Source of the DNA: Acidobacteriaceae bacterium
GTDB taxonomy: Bacteria; Acidobacteriota; Terriglobia; Terriglobales; Acidobacteriaceae
Length of the DNA: 12,286 nt
Assembly (NCBI GenBank): GCA_003156235.1
Contig: PMGP01000262.1
Coordinates: 1,216-13,501 of the forward strand
Reading direction: 5' to 3'
The first letter of the stretch is position 1, and each line of letters opens with the position of its first letter. The notes below the pieces were generated by a model that did no database searches, had not been told where the DNA came from, and worked only from the letters and a program-made list of their open reading frames with translations. This document shows, piece by piece, positions 1 to 6,169 of the stretch. The translations under genes and the position numbers were made by a program.

Positions 1-276
1 CCTCCGCCAGGCTCGCCGCACCACTACGTCTTCACGCTCTATGCGCTGGATGCAAAGTTGAATCTGCCGGTGGGAGCGACGCGGGCGCAGGTCGAAGCCG
101 CTATGCAGGGACACATCCTGGCAAGCGGCAGGCTGGTTGGAATGTTTCAGCGGTATGCAGCAAACCTCCTTCACGCCGCCGTCATCGCCTGCCCCTTGGC
201 TTCGCGGCCCATCAGCGCGAGGCCAGCCAGCGTCAGCGCCACTATGATCACGGTCATTGCCAGCACCAGCGGGTAG
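1..276 (+). CDS. YbhB/YbcL family (PEBP) protein, 3' part only
   Basis: The reading frame is open from the first base, so only the C-terminal part of the gene is present. The window begins with a Pro-Pro-Pro-Gly stretch followed by HHYVFTLYALD and, later, AAMQGHILASGRLVGMFQR. Both stretches are typical of bacterial phosphatidylethanolamine-binding-protein homologues (YbhB/YbcL, Raf kinase inhibitor-like). Their biochemical role in bacteria is poorly known; ligand or phosphatase-inhibitor roles have been suggested. Family members usually end right after the G-x-(Y/F)-x-R motif. Here the codon at 154-156 is TAT (Tyr) and the frame runs on for 41 codons to TAG at 274-276, antisense to the end of the MFS gene. 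The tail has no family character. Either the original stop was lost or there is a sequencing error. The family call is good; the true end is uncertain. Confidence 0.8.
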   Translation, partial: PPPGSPHHYVFTLYALDAKLNLPVGATRAQVEAAMQGHILASGRLVGMFQRYAANLLHAAVIACPLASRPISARPASVSATMITVIASTSG

Positions 277-1448
277 TTGCCGGTGCGCTCGGCGATCAGC
301 GCCTGCGCTTTGCCGTTCCATGAGGTGATGAGGCCGCCCAACTGGTAGGCGAGCCCCGGAGCCGTGGCGCGTACCGGAGCTGGCGACAACTCGGTGAGAT
401 AGGCCGGCACAACGCCCCACGCTCCCTGCACCATGAATTGCATCAGCACCGCGCCGATGCCCAGCGTGACGGCCGAGTGGCCATAGGCGTAAAGCGGAAT
501 CACCGGAATCGACAAGAGCGCCGCGACGACGATGGCCCGTTTGCGGCCCCACTTCTCCGAGAGCGCGCCGAAGGCGATGCCGCCGGCGATGGAGCCGATG
601 CCGTACAACACGCCGATCAGGCCGACAATCTTGGGCGTGAGTTTGGCATAGGTGGCCAGGAAGGTGGGATACACATCCTGTGTGCCGTGCGAAAAGCTCA
701 TGAAGGCGGTCATCAGCAGGACAAGGAAGAGAAATGTGGGCAGAAAAGCCAGCAGGCGGGTCAGTTCTCCGGCCTTGAGTATCCTGGCGTCTCCGGCAGA
801 ACGCAAGAGGCGCTGCTTTTTCCCTTCCAGCCACACCGGCGACTCCTTCACCCGCGCCTGCACATAGAAGACCAGCAGGGCCGGCAGTGCGCTCAGAATG
901 AACAGTCCTCGCCAGCCAATTCCAGGAACGTGCAGCCCCAATAGGGTAAAGCCATTAAAGAAAAGCGCGAAAGCGCCCGCGGCCAGAATGGAGCCCAGCG
1001 CGTAACCCTCCTGCAAAATTCCTGAGAAAACGCCGCGGCCTTCGGTGGGCAGCGTTTCAAAAGCCAGCGCCGCGCCCACGCCCCACTCGCCGCCCATGGC
1101 CAAGCCGAACAAGGCGCGCAAACACAAAAGCACGAAGAGCGAAGGCGCAAAGCCGCAGGCCAGCTCAATCACGGAAAAGCTCAAAATGTTCACCATCAGC
1201 ACCGGCCGCCGGCCATAGCGGTCGGCCAGCACGCCGAATAGAACCGCGCCCACCGGCCGGAAGGCCTGCGTCAAAAATACCGCGCCCATTACCTCAGAAT
1301 TCTGTGTGTGGAACTCCGTGGCGATGGCTTTGACGCAGAAGACCAACAGAAAAAAGTCGAGCGAATCCATGGTCCAGCCCAGAAATGCGGCCAGAAAGGT
1401 ATGCCGCTGGGACCGGGTGAGTCGCCGGAAGTCGTTCAGAATGGGCAT
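171..1448 (-). CDS. MFS transporter, sialate/carboxylate:H+ symporter (SHS)-like
   Basis: This is a 425-residue inner-membrane protein with about 12 hydrophobic segments, the usual MFS length. The first-half signature GVLADRYGRRP (about residues 77-87) and its second-half echo GALSEKWGRKR (about 297-307) are the loop 2-3 and 8-9 MFS motifs. The stretch RALFGLAMGGEWGVG and the N-terminal LGWTMDSLDFFLLVF resemble the SHS family (NanT, JEN1-type carboxylate carriers). Likely substrates are therefore small organic acids such as lactate, or sialic acid, taken up with protons. The exact substrate cannot be read from the sequence. The ATG at 1446-1448 fits the family N-terminus, but no good Shine-Dalgarno precedes it; a heptad repeat fills the leader. 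The gene converges on, and overlaps, the PEBP reading frame. No linked catabolic genes are visible. Confidence 0.88.
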   Translation of the reverse strand: MPILNDFRRLTRSQRHTFLAAFLGWTMDSLDFFLLVFCVKAIATEFHTQNSEVMGAVFLTQAFRPVGAVLFGVLADRYGRRPVLMVNILSFSVIELACGFAPSLFVLLCLRALFGLAMGGEWGVGAALAFETLPTEGRGVFSGILQEGYALGSILAAGAFALFFNGFTLLGLHVPGIGWRGLFILSALPALLVFYVQARVKESPVWLEGKKQRLLRSAGDARILKAGELTRLLAFLPTFLFLVLLMTAFMSFSHGTQDVYPTFLATYAKLTPKIVGLIGVLYGIGSIAGGIAFGALSEKWGRKRAIVVAALLSIPVIPLYAYGHSAVTLGIGAVLMQFMVQGAWGVVPAYLTELSPAPVRATAPGLAYQLGGLITSWNGKAQALIAERTGNYPLVLAMTVIIVALTLAGLALMGREAKGQAMTAA

Positions 1449-1465
1449 CTACGCGAGGATAGCAA

Positions 1466-1497
1466 GGAAACAGGGAACAGGGAATAGGGAATAGAAC
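1466..1497 (+). repeat. G-rich heptad tandem array (GGGAAYA units)
   Basis: About four and a half 7-nt units of the form GGGAACA or GGGAATA occur here, with GGG runs at 1473-1475, 1480-1482 and 1487-1489 separated by four bases. The array lies 17-49 bp upstream of the MFS start, so it is C-rich in that transcript. The same unit recurs at 8260-8284 and, inverted, at 8350-8390. Confidence 0.8.
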
Positions 1498-1529
1498 ATA
1501 CACTCCAATGCTGTTCTATTGGAACCAGA

Positions 1530-1547
1530 CAACAATTGTTGCAACAA
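1530..1547. promoter_or_regulatory. Overlapping palindromes, candidate operator
   Basis: The 18 bp CAACAATTGTTGCAACAA contain two overlapping perfect 12-bp palindromes (1530-1541 and 1536-1547). They form three alternating half-sites at 6-bp steps. The site lies between the divergent MFS and YceI genes, 82 bp upstream of the former and 139 bp upstream of the latter, so a repressor could act on either. The regulator is unknown. Confidence 0.4.
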
Positions 1548-1581
1548 ATCACAATCGATCAGCATCGAAATTTTACGAGGA

Positions 1582-1612
1582 GACTTCGCTCGGAAGTCAC
1601 TCGCTATTTTTT
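1582..1612 (+). other. Small hairpin followed by a T run
   Basis: GACTTC (1582-1587) and GAAGTC (1593-1598) form a 6-bp stem with a 5-nt loop. A six-T run at 1607-1612 starts eight bases past the stem. There is no plus-strand gene just upstream. It could be an attenuator in the YceI leader or chance; the gap before the T run is too long for a standard intrinsic terminator. Confidence 0.25.
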
Positions 1613-1685
1613 GCGCATACGATAAGAGGCTTCCCACTCACCACCCAACAACGGCTTGACGGCCCTGCAATGAAAGGAAATTACG

Positions 1686-2264
1686 ATGAAGCGTTTGGCA
1701 ATTTTGTCTGGCATTCTGGCTTTGGCAGCTCCCCTGGCGCTGGCGCAAACCTCCGCCTGGTCCACCGATTCGGCCCACAGCACAGTCGTTTTCAGCATTC
1801 GCCACGGCGGCGTCTCCAACGTGCATGGCCGCTTCGGCGGGGTAAAAGGCACCCTGGTTTTCAACGACACGGATATCACCAAGTCCACCGTGACGGTCAC
1901 CATCGACACCAGCACCGTGGACACCGGCGAGCCGGCTCGCGACACACATCTGAAGTCCGCGGCATTCTTTGATGTGGCCGCCTTCCCCACGGCAGCTTTT
2001 ACCAGCTCCGGCGTGGCGAAGAACGGCAGCAAGCTGACGGTAAACGGCAACCTGACCCTGCACGGCGTGACCCTGCCCGTGTCGCTTGATGTGGAAGGCC
2101 CCAGCACGCCGGTCGAGGGCGCGATGGACCGCAAGCCGCACTCCGGTTTCACAGCCACCACCACTCTCAGCCGGACCGCCTACGGAATTGGAACCGGCTT
2201 CCCGGCAGCCGTGGTGGGCGACGAAGTCAAGCTGACCATCGAGCTGGAAATCATCAAGCAGTAA
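1686..2264 (+). CDS. YceI family periplasmic protein
   Basis: This 192-residue protein has a clear signal peptide: KR at the N-terminus, a hydrophobic stretch, and probable cleavage after ALA at residue 20. The rest matches the YceI lipocalin-like beta-barrel family. It starts with W-x-x-D-x-x-H-S-x-V-x-F-x-I-x-H at about residues 25-40, has strands with T-V-x-V-T-I-D-T, the conserved TGEPARDTHLKSAAFFD segment (about 79-95) and the G-N-L-T-L-H-G-V-T block (about 121-129). Family members bind long isoprenoid or quinone-like lipids in the periplasm; the ligand here is not known. The ATG is well supported by AAAGGA at 1673-1678, seven bases upstream. The next gene starts 67 bp downstream on the same strand, so co-transcription is possible, although a separate promoter-like element lies in that gap. 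Confidence 0.92.
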   Translation: MKRLAILSGILALAAPLALAQTSAWSTDSAHSTVVFSIRHGGVSNVHGRFGGVKGTLVFNDTDITKSTVTVTIDTSTVDTGEPARDTHLKSAAFFDVAAFPTAAFTSSGVAKNGSKLTVNGNLTLHGVTLPVSLDVEGPSTPVEGAMDRKPHSGFTATTTLSRTAYGIGTGFPAAVVGDEVKLTIELEIIKQ

Positions 2265-2289
2265 ACGCAGCCGGACGCCTCTGCTCGGT

Positions 2290-2319
2290 GTGAAACACCA
2301 TGGCGCGGGCTGCGATAAT
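2290..2319 (+). promoter_or_regulatory. Candidate promoter of the M1-like gene
   Basis: GTGAAA (2290-2295, 4/6 to the -35 consensus) is followed after 18 bp by GATAAT (2314-2319, 5/6 to the -10) with an extended TG at 2311-2312. Transcription would begin near 2326, only about six bases before the ATG at 2332, giving a nearly leaderless mRNA. This would explain the absence of a Shine-Dalgarno there. It is a prediction by eye only. Confidence 0.4.
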
Positions 2320-2331
2320 GGCTGCGTGCGT

Positions 2332-4326
2332 ATGAAGACAAGGATGGCGCCGTTGGCAGGCGGCTTGGCCTGCTTGGCCTGCGCTCTCATCATGGCGGCT
2401 CCGCTTGCAGCCCAGCGGCCGGAGCGGCCCTCGCTGGCTGTCTCCGGCTACGTCATCGACGCCGAAATCGACACGGCCACGCACCATCTGACGGCCAAAG
2501 TGTTGGTCAGCTTTACGGCGCCGGATCATGCCGAAGCTGTCAGCTTCGGCCTCCACCCGGCGCTCAAGGTAAGCAAAATCTCCGACGAGGCCGGCGCGAT
2601 GCTCACCGGCCAGCGCTCGGCAGACGGCGGCATCGGCATCGCTCCGGCCACGCCCTTTGTCCACGGGCAAGCCGTGCATTGGTCCTTCGAATATGAGGGC
2701 GTGATCACCGGCAACGACGACGGCCCAGTGGATGGCATCAAGCTGGCCGCCATTCAGGAACCCATCACCTACCTGCTCTACGCGTCGCGCTGGTTTCCCA
2801 CAACTGGCTACATGACCAACCGCTTCACCGCGGAGATGCACATCCGTGTGCCGCAGGGGATGCAAGTCTTTTCGAGTGGCTCTCAAGGTGAGGCCAAGCC
2901 GGTCATTCTGGCCAACGGCAAGCCCGGCGACGAGTATGACTTCAACTGGGAGAAGCCCGGCTTTCCCGGCACGGTGATTGCCGGCCGCTACGTGGCCCCG
3001 GTCTCGTCCGGCCCCGGCAACGTGAAGGTCTATCTGACGGCGAGCCACCAACAATCGTCCAGCGATCTGGCACAAACCGCAGCCTGCGAGTACGACTTTT
3101 TCACCGCGAGCTTTGGCGCGGCCGAATCCAGCCGCTTGAATGTCGTCGAGTTGCCGGACGGCACGCTGACCTCCGTCTGGGCGCCGGAGCTGGCCGCGAT
3201 TCCCAGCTCGCGCGTGGGCGACAAGAGCGGCATCCGCCTGCTGGCCAGCACCATCGCCCGTCAGTGGTGGGGCTCCGAGGTCAGCCCGCGCACCCTCAAC
3301 GACGCCTGGATCACCAACGGCATGGCCCGCTACAGCGAGCTATTGTTTGTCGAAAACCAGAGCGGCAAAACCGCTCTGCAGACGGCCATTCAGGACGTGG
3401 CGGCCGGAGCCTTGGCCTACGACACCATTCCCCTGTCGAGCGCCGGCCGCATCGCGCCCTTCTCGCCCGAGTTCCAGTCGATGACCCTGGAAAAAGGCGC
3501 CATGATCTTCCACATGCTGCGCTGGGAGATCGGCGACAAAGCCTTCCTGGCCACGCTCAAGGGCGCGTTGAGCCAGTACGCCGGCAGCTCGATGCGCGCG
3601 GCTGACCTGGAAAAGGTGGCCGAAGCACAAAGCCAGCAGCCGTTGACCGCCTTCTTTGCGCAATGGTTAGACGGCACCGGCGCGCCGCAGTTCACGAACA
3701 AGTACGCCATCTACCGGCTGGGCAACAACAAGGGCTTCCGCGTGATCGGCGAAATCGAGCAGGACCTTGACCTCTTCCGTATGCCGGTGGAGCTGAGCGT
3801 GGAAACCGAAGGCAAGACTGAAACGAAAAAAATCGAGGTGGTGGGCGCCAGCACGCCGTTTTCCGTGGACACCTTCGGTCGTCCCCGCCGCATCATCATC
3901 GACCCGCAGGGCTGGGTGCTCAAGTCCACCCCCGAGTTGCAACTGCGCGTCCATATCCTCAAAGGCCAGCAACTGGCGGCCCAGGGTGATCTGCCCGGCG
4001 CGCTGGCCGAGTACCAGAAGGCCCTGGAAATCAACTCGCAGAGTTCGCTCGTCAACTTCCGCATCGGCGAAGTGCTCTTCACGCAGCGCAACTATCAAGC
4101 CAGCGTCAACGCCTACCGGGATGCTCTCAGCGGCGACGGCGAGCCGCGCTGGACCGAGGTTTGGAGCCATATTGCGCTGGGCAAGATCTTCGACCTCACC
4201 GGCCAGCGCGACCGCGCTGTCAATGAGTATCGCCTGGCGGCGCAGACCAACGACAATAGCCAGGGCGCGGTCAACGAAGCCCGGCAAGGTCTGCAAAAGC
4301 CCTACACGCGGCCCGAAAGCGAGTAG
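2332..4326 (+). CDS. Secreted M1 peptidase-fold protein with TPRs, catalytic residues lost
   Basis: The protein has 664 residues from the ATG at 2332; the frame is open upstream to GTG 2290, but a signal peptide (cleavage after LAA at residue 27) begins cleanly at 2332. The M1 core is recognisable from ARQWWG (309-314), a following D-A-W-I-T-N-G-M-A-R-Y block and LEKGAMIFHMLRWEIGD. Active M1 enzymes read HEXXH-X18-E at the first site; this protein reads S306-T-I-A-R310 and N329 at the exact matching distance. The catalytic Tyr of the Y-E-K-G motif is Leu386, and no GxMEN motif is visible. It should therefore not bind catalytic zinc or cleave peptides. Residues about 538-655 form TPR-like helices (G-D-L-P-G-A-L-A-E-Y-Q-K-A-L-E-I). 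A periplasmic or surface scaffold or peptide-binding role is likely. The fold call is strong; the function is unknown. Confidence 0.85.
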   Translation: MKTRMAPLAGGLACLACALIMAAPLAAQRPERPSLAVSGYVIDAEIDTATHHLTAKVLVSFTAPDHAEAVSFGLHPALKVSKISDEAGAMLTGQRSADGGIGIAPATPFVHGQAVHWSFEYEGVITGNDDGPVDGIKLAAIQEPITYLLYASRWFPTTGYMTNRFTAEMHIRVPQGMQVFSSGSQGEAKPVILANGKPGDEYDFNWEKPGFPGTVIAGRYVAPVSSGPGNVKVYLTASHQQSSSDLAQTAACEYDFFTASFGAAESSRLNVVELPDGTLTSVWAPELAAIPSSRVGDKSGIRLLASTIARQWWGSEVSPRTLNDAWITNGMARYSELLFVENQSGKTALQTAIQDVAAGALAYDTIPLSSAGRIAPFSPEFQSMTLEKGAMIFHMLRWEIGDKAFLATLKGALSQYAGSSMRAADLEKVAEAQSQQPLTAFFAQWLDGTGAPQFTNKYAIYRLGNNKGFRVIGEIEQDLDLFRMPVELSVETEGKTETKKIEVVGASTPFSVDTFGRPRRIIIDPQGWVLKSTPELQLRVHILKGQQLAAQGDLPGALAEYQKALEINSQSSLVNFRIGEVLFTQRNYQASVNAYRDALSGDGEPRWTEVWSHIALGKIFDLTGQRDRAVNEYRLAAQTNDNSQGAVNEARQGLQKPYTRPESE

Positions 4327-4479
4327 AGGCCGGCCGAATCGCCGGGCAGAGTTTGCCAATATAAGAGACATACAGTTACACAATCAACCGCAAAAAGTCG
4401 CACTTTGCCCCATATGAGATTATGGTAACGCCTGTTTTATCAATATATTGAGAGTAGTCATTAAATTGCTAATTAAGCG

Positions 4480-4508
4480 TGGACATTGAACTGCGTTCGT
4501 GACATAGT
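4480..4508 (+). promoter_or_regulatory. Candidate sigma-70 promoter of the PEP-CTERM gene
   Basis: TGGACA (4480-4485, 5/6) and CATAGT (4503-4508, 4/6) are separated by 17 bp. Initiation would fall near 4515, giving a leader of about 85 nt. The AT-rich surroundings support promoter activity, but other hexamer pairs in the gap are nearly as good. Confidence 0.3.
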
Positions 4509-4584
4509 ATCTGTATATCCCCCAACTGTCGTGGCTTCTCTTAGCGGCTCCAGCCAGCGATAGGTGTGCGTATCCGCCCGCTAC

Positions 4585-4592
4585 GAGGAGGA
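4585..4592 (+). promoter_or_regulatory. Strong ribosome binding site of the PEP-CTERM gene
   Basis: GAGGAGGA lies eight bases before the ATG at 4601. It fixes that start, although a second ATG at 4655 would give a more standard signal peptide length. Confidence 0.75.
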
Positions 4593-4600
4593 TTCCTGCT

Positions 4601-5260
4601 ATGACAGCATTCCTAAATTTCAGTTCTGTTGCCGCAAAGAGTTCGTGCTGCCGGATGGTTGGCCTTTTGATCGCTTTTGTCAGCATCACTCTTCTGGGAG
4701 CATCCCGCCCTGCCTACGCCGGAACCCTGATCTACGAAGGCACCTACTCTACCGGCAGCACTTACTATGCCTACGAGAATTCCGGGACACAGATCGAAAC
4801 GGCCATAATATCGATGGCGCCATTTCAAGCACAATTTTCACACCCGAATGACTATATCATCATCAATGCCATCACGCCCGAGGGATTCACGTCTGTCAAC
4901 GGCGACCTGGACGATGTAGCAACGAGCTTGCAATACATCAGCGGCACGGCCACACTCGGCTCGACGCATCTTTCCAAAACCGGCAGCGATACTGTCACGC
5001 TCTCGTGGCTCCCTGTCGATCTCAGCGGCATTAACGATGGAGACTCTGGTTTGTGGCTGGGCACATTCGAAGTCGATTTCACATTCTACGGATATCCCAG
5101 TGGATACCCCGGCACATTTGGCCCTTATCCTGAAATGTACGAGGATATCACGTTCGATGCCCAGGTCAATGACACTCCCGAGCCGGGCAGCCTGCTTCTC
5201 TTCGGCACCGGCCTTCTGGGGATGGCCGGGTTGTTGCGGCACAAGCTCCGCCGGGGCTGA
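4601..5260 (+). CDS. PEP-CTERM sorting-signal protein
   Basis: This 219-residue exported protein has a long n-region (to about residue 18), a hydrophobic stretch and likely signal cleavage after AYA at residue 40. The C-terminus is a textbook PEP-CTERM tail: T-PEP-G at 192-196, a hydrophobic helix with L-F-G-T-G-L-L-G-M-A-G-L-L (about 197-212) and a basic RHKLRR end. In known systems the exosortase/EpsH transpeptidase recognises this tail at the inner membrane, and such proteins are usually linked to exopolysaccharide and biofilm. The middle, rich in Tyr, Gly, Thr and Ser, is predicted to be beta-rich and matches no family I recognise. No exosortase or EPS gene is in the window, which is common because these substrates are scattered. 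The start is set by GAGGAGGA at 4585-4592. Confidence 0.9.
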   Translation: MTAFLNFSSVAAKSSCCRMVGLLIAFVSITLLGASRPAYAGTLIYEGTYSTGSTYYAYENSGTQIETAIISMAPFQAQFSHPNDYIIINAITPEGFTSVNGDLDDVATSLQYISGTATLGSTHLSKTGSDTVTLSWLPVDLSGINDGDSGLWLGTFEVDFTFYGYPSGYPGTFGPYPEMYEDITFDAQVNDTPEPGSLLLFGTGLLGMAGLLRHKLRRG

Positions 5261-5318
5261 CGGCGCCGATTCCCGCGGAATGGGTCTGCCATCTTTCGCT
5301 TTTACTGCTGCAATGCAA

Positions 5319-5352
5319 AACGGCCAGCCCTGAGACTCGGAGGCTGGCCGTT
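5319..5352. terminator. Bidirectional intrinsic terminator
   Basis: AACGGCCAGCC (5319-5329) pairs perfectly with GGCTGGCCGTT (5342-5352), an 11-bp stem with a 12-nt loop. It lies between the convergent PEP-CTERM gene (stop at 5260) and the LuxR-type gene (stop at 5375). Read on the minus strand the stem is followed by TTTTGC; on the plus strand by the weaker TTGCTGTTGC. It is thus best for the minus-strand transcript and may serve both. Confidence 0.8.
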
Positions 5353-5374
5353 GCTGTTGCAGAAAAGAATCCGC

Positions 5375-6121
5375 TTACTTGCCCACAATCTTCTGCGCCG
5401 TCAAATCCTCATCCTCGTCCGTACGGATGATTTTGTTATGCAGGCAATAGAGGGCCAGCTCCAGCCGGTCGCTGACGCCCAGCTTGTCGTAGATCTTGCG
5501 CAGATAATTCTTGATCACCTGCTCGGTGGTCCCTAGCTGGTAGGCGATCTCCTTGTTGCGCTTGCCCTGGGTGATGCAGGTAATAATGGCCATCTCCTTG
5601 GGCGAAAGCTTGGGTTGTACGCGCGGGTTGACCAGGGCGGAGGCCTGGACGCGATAAGCCTCGATCACCCAGTTGACCGACTGGTTGTCGATCCAGGTTT
5701 CGCCAGCCGCGATGCGGCGCACACAGCGCACCAGCAGGTCGGGCGAGATGGAGCGGCTGACGATGCCGCGAACCCCGCGCCGGTACAGCTCCACAGTCTG
5801 GTTTTCCTCGCTGGCCACGGCCTGAACAATCAGCTTCACATCGGGAGCGACGCGCAGCAGGTCAGGGATGACGTTAGCCGCGCCAACCAGCAGGCTGCCT
5901 TCCAGGAGAACGACGTCGGTGGGATAGCGCTCAATGGCCGCGCGAAGATTCTCCAGCGAATCGGCCTGGGCCACGACGCGAAGATCGTCTTCCAGCGCGA
6001 AAACCTTGCGAATGCCCACGCGGTAGATCGCCTGGGAGTCCGCAAGAATCACCCGGATGGTCCCCGGCTGAATCGGAGCGTCGTGGATTTCACTTTCTGC
6101 GGTATCGTCCAAAAAATCCAT
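5375..6121 (-). CDS. NarL/LuxR-type response regulator with a non-canonical receiver
   Basis: The protein has 248 residues. Residues about 22-140 form a receiver-like domain (IRVILADSQAIYRVGI... GVRGIVSRS). About 167-232 form a LuxR/GerE helix-turn-helix (LSPKEMAIITCITQGKRNKEIA, then a TTEQVIKNYLRKIYDKLGV recognition region). The receiver lacks the normal phosphorylation set. The acceptor position in DVVLLE is Glu74 (codon 5900-5902) instead of Asp. The acidic pair is reduced to a single Asp28. The switch Thr is Ala101 and the conserved Lys is Arg123. It is therefore likely constitutive or controlled by something other than a kinase. No histidine kinase is adjacent. It lies 48 bp downstream of a PilZ gene on the same strand and ends before a terminator, so the two are probably one transcript. 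The start lacks a strong ribosome binding site. Confidence 0.9.
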   Translation of the reverse strand: MDFLDDTAESEIHDAPIQPGTIRVILADSQAIYRVGIRKVFALEDDLRVVAQADSLENLRAAIERYPTDVVLLEGSLLVGAANVIPDLLRVAPDVKLIVQAVASEENQTVELYRRGVRGIVSRSISPDLLVRCVRRIAAGETWIDNQSVNWVIEAYRVQASALVNPRVQPKLSPKEMAIITCITQGKRNKEIAYQLGTTEQVIKNYLRKIYDKLGVSDRLELALYCLHNKIIRTDEDEDLTAQKIVGK

Positions 6122-6169
6122 AATGAGTTCTTACCATGAAAAGTGGTTGTCGCCAGGTCGCTACGGCTG

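Larger units (their letters stand above)
4327..4600. other. AT-rich intergenic region before the PEP-CTERM gene
   Basis: This 274-bp gap is clearly richer in A and T than its surroundings, especially from about 4360 to 4530. It holds a perfect 12-bp palindrome TCAATATATTGA at 4440-4451, a candidate promoter at 4480-4508 and the strong ribosome binding site of the next gene. The start of the gap has GC-rich GGCCGGCC (4328-4335) but no convincing terminator for the M1-like gene. No short gene is supported. Confidence 0.6.

Noticed and set aside
1306..1503. Short frames across the heptad repeat at the MFS start
   Set aside because: They are low-complexity translations of the repeat and of the antisense MFS sequence.
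1656..1684. TTGACG at 1656-1661 as a -35 for the YceI gene
   Set aside because: A -10 at normal distance would fall on the ribosome binding site and matches poorly, so initiation there would give no usable leader.
1638..2393. Long minus-strand frames opposite the YceI gene
   Set aside because: They mirror the GC-rich third-position pattern of the real gene and have no domain or initiation signal.
4530..4560. Possible sigma-54 site near TGGCTTCTCTTAGC upstream of the PEP-CTERM gene
   Set aside because: The GG and GC pairs are nine bases apart instead of the required ten, and the other positions match poorly.
4420..4689. Minus-strand 89-codon reading frame with a hydrophobic stretch, opposite the PEP-CTERM start
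   Set aside because: It lacks a clear ribosome binding site and family resemblance, and half of it is antisense to the signal peptide region of a well-supported gene, which explains its hydrophobic stretch.
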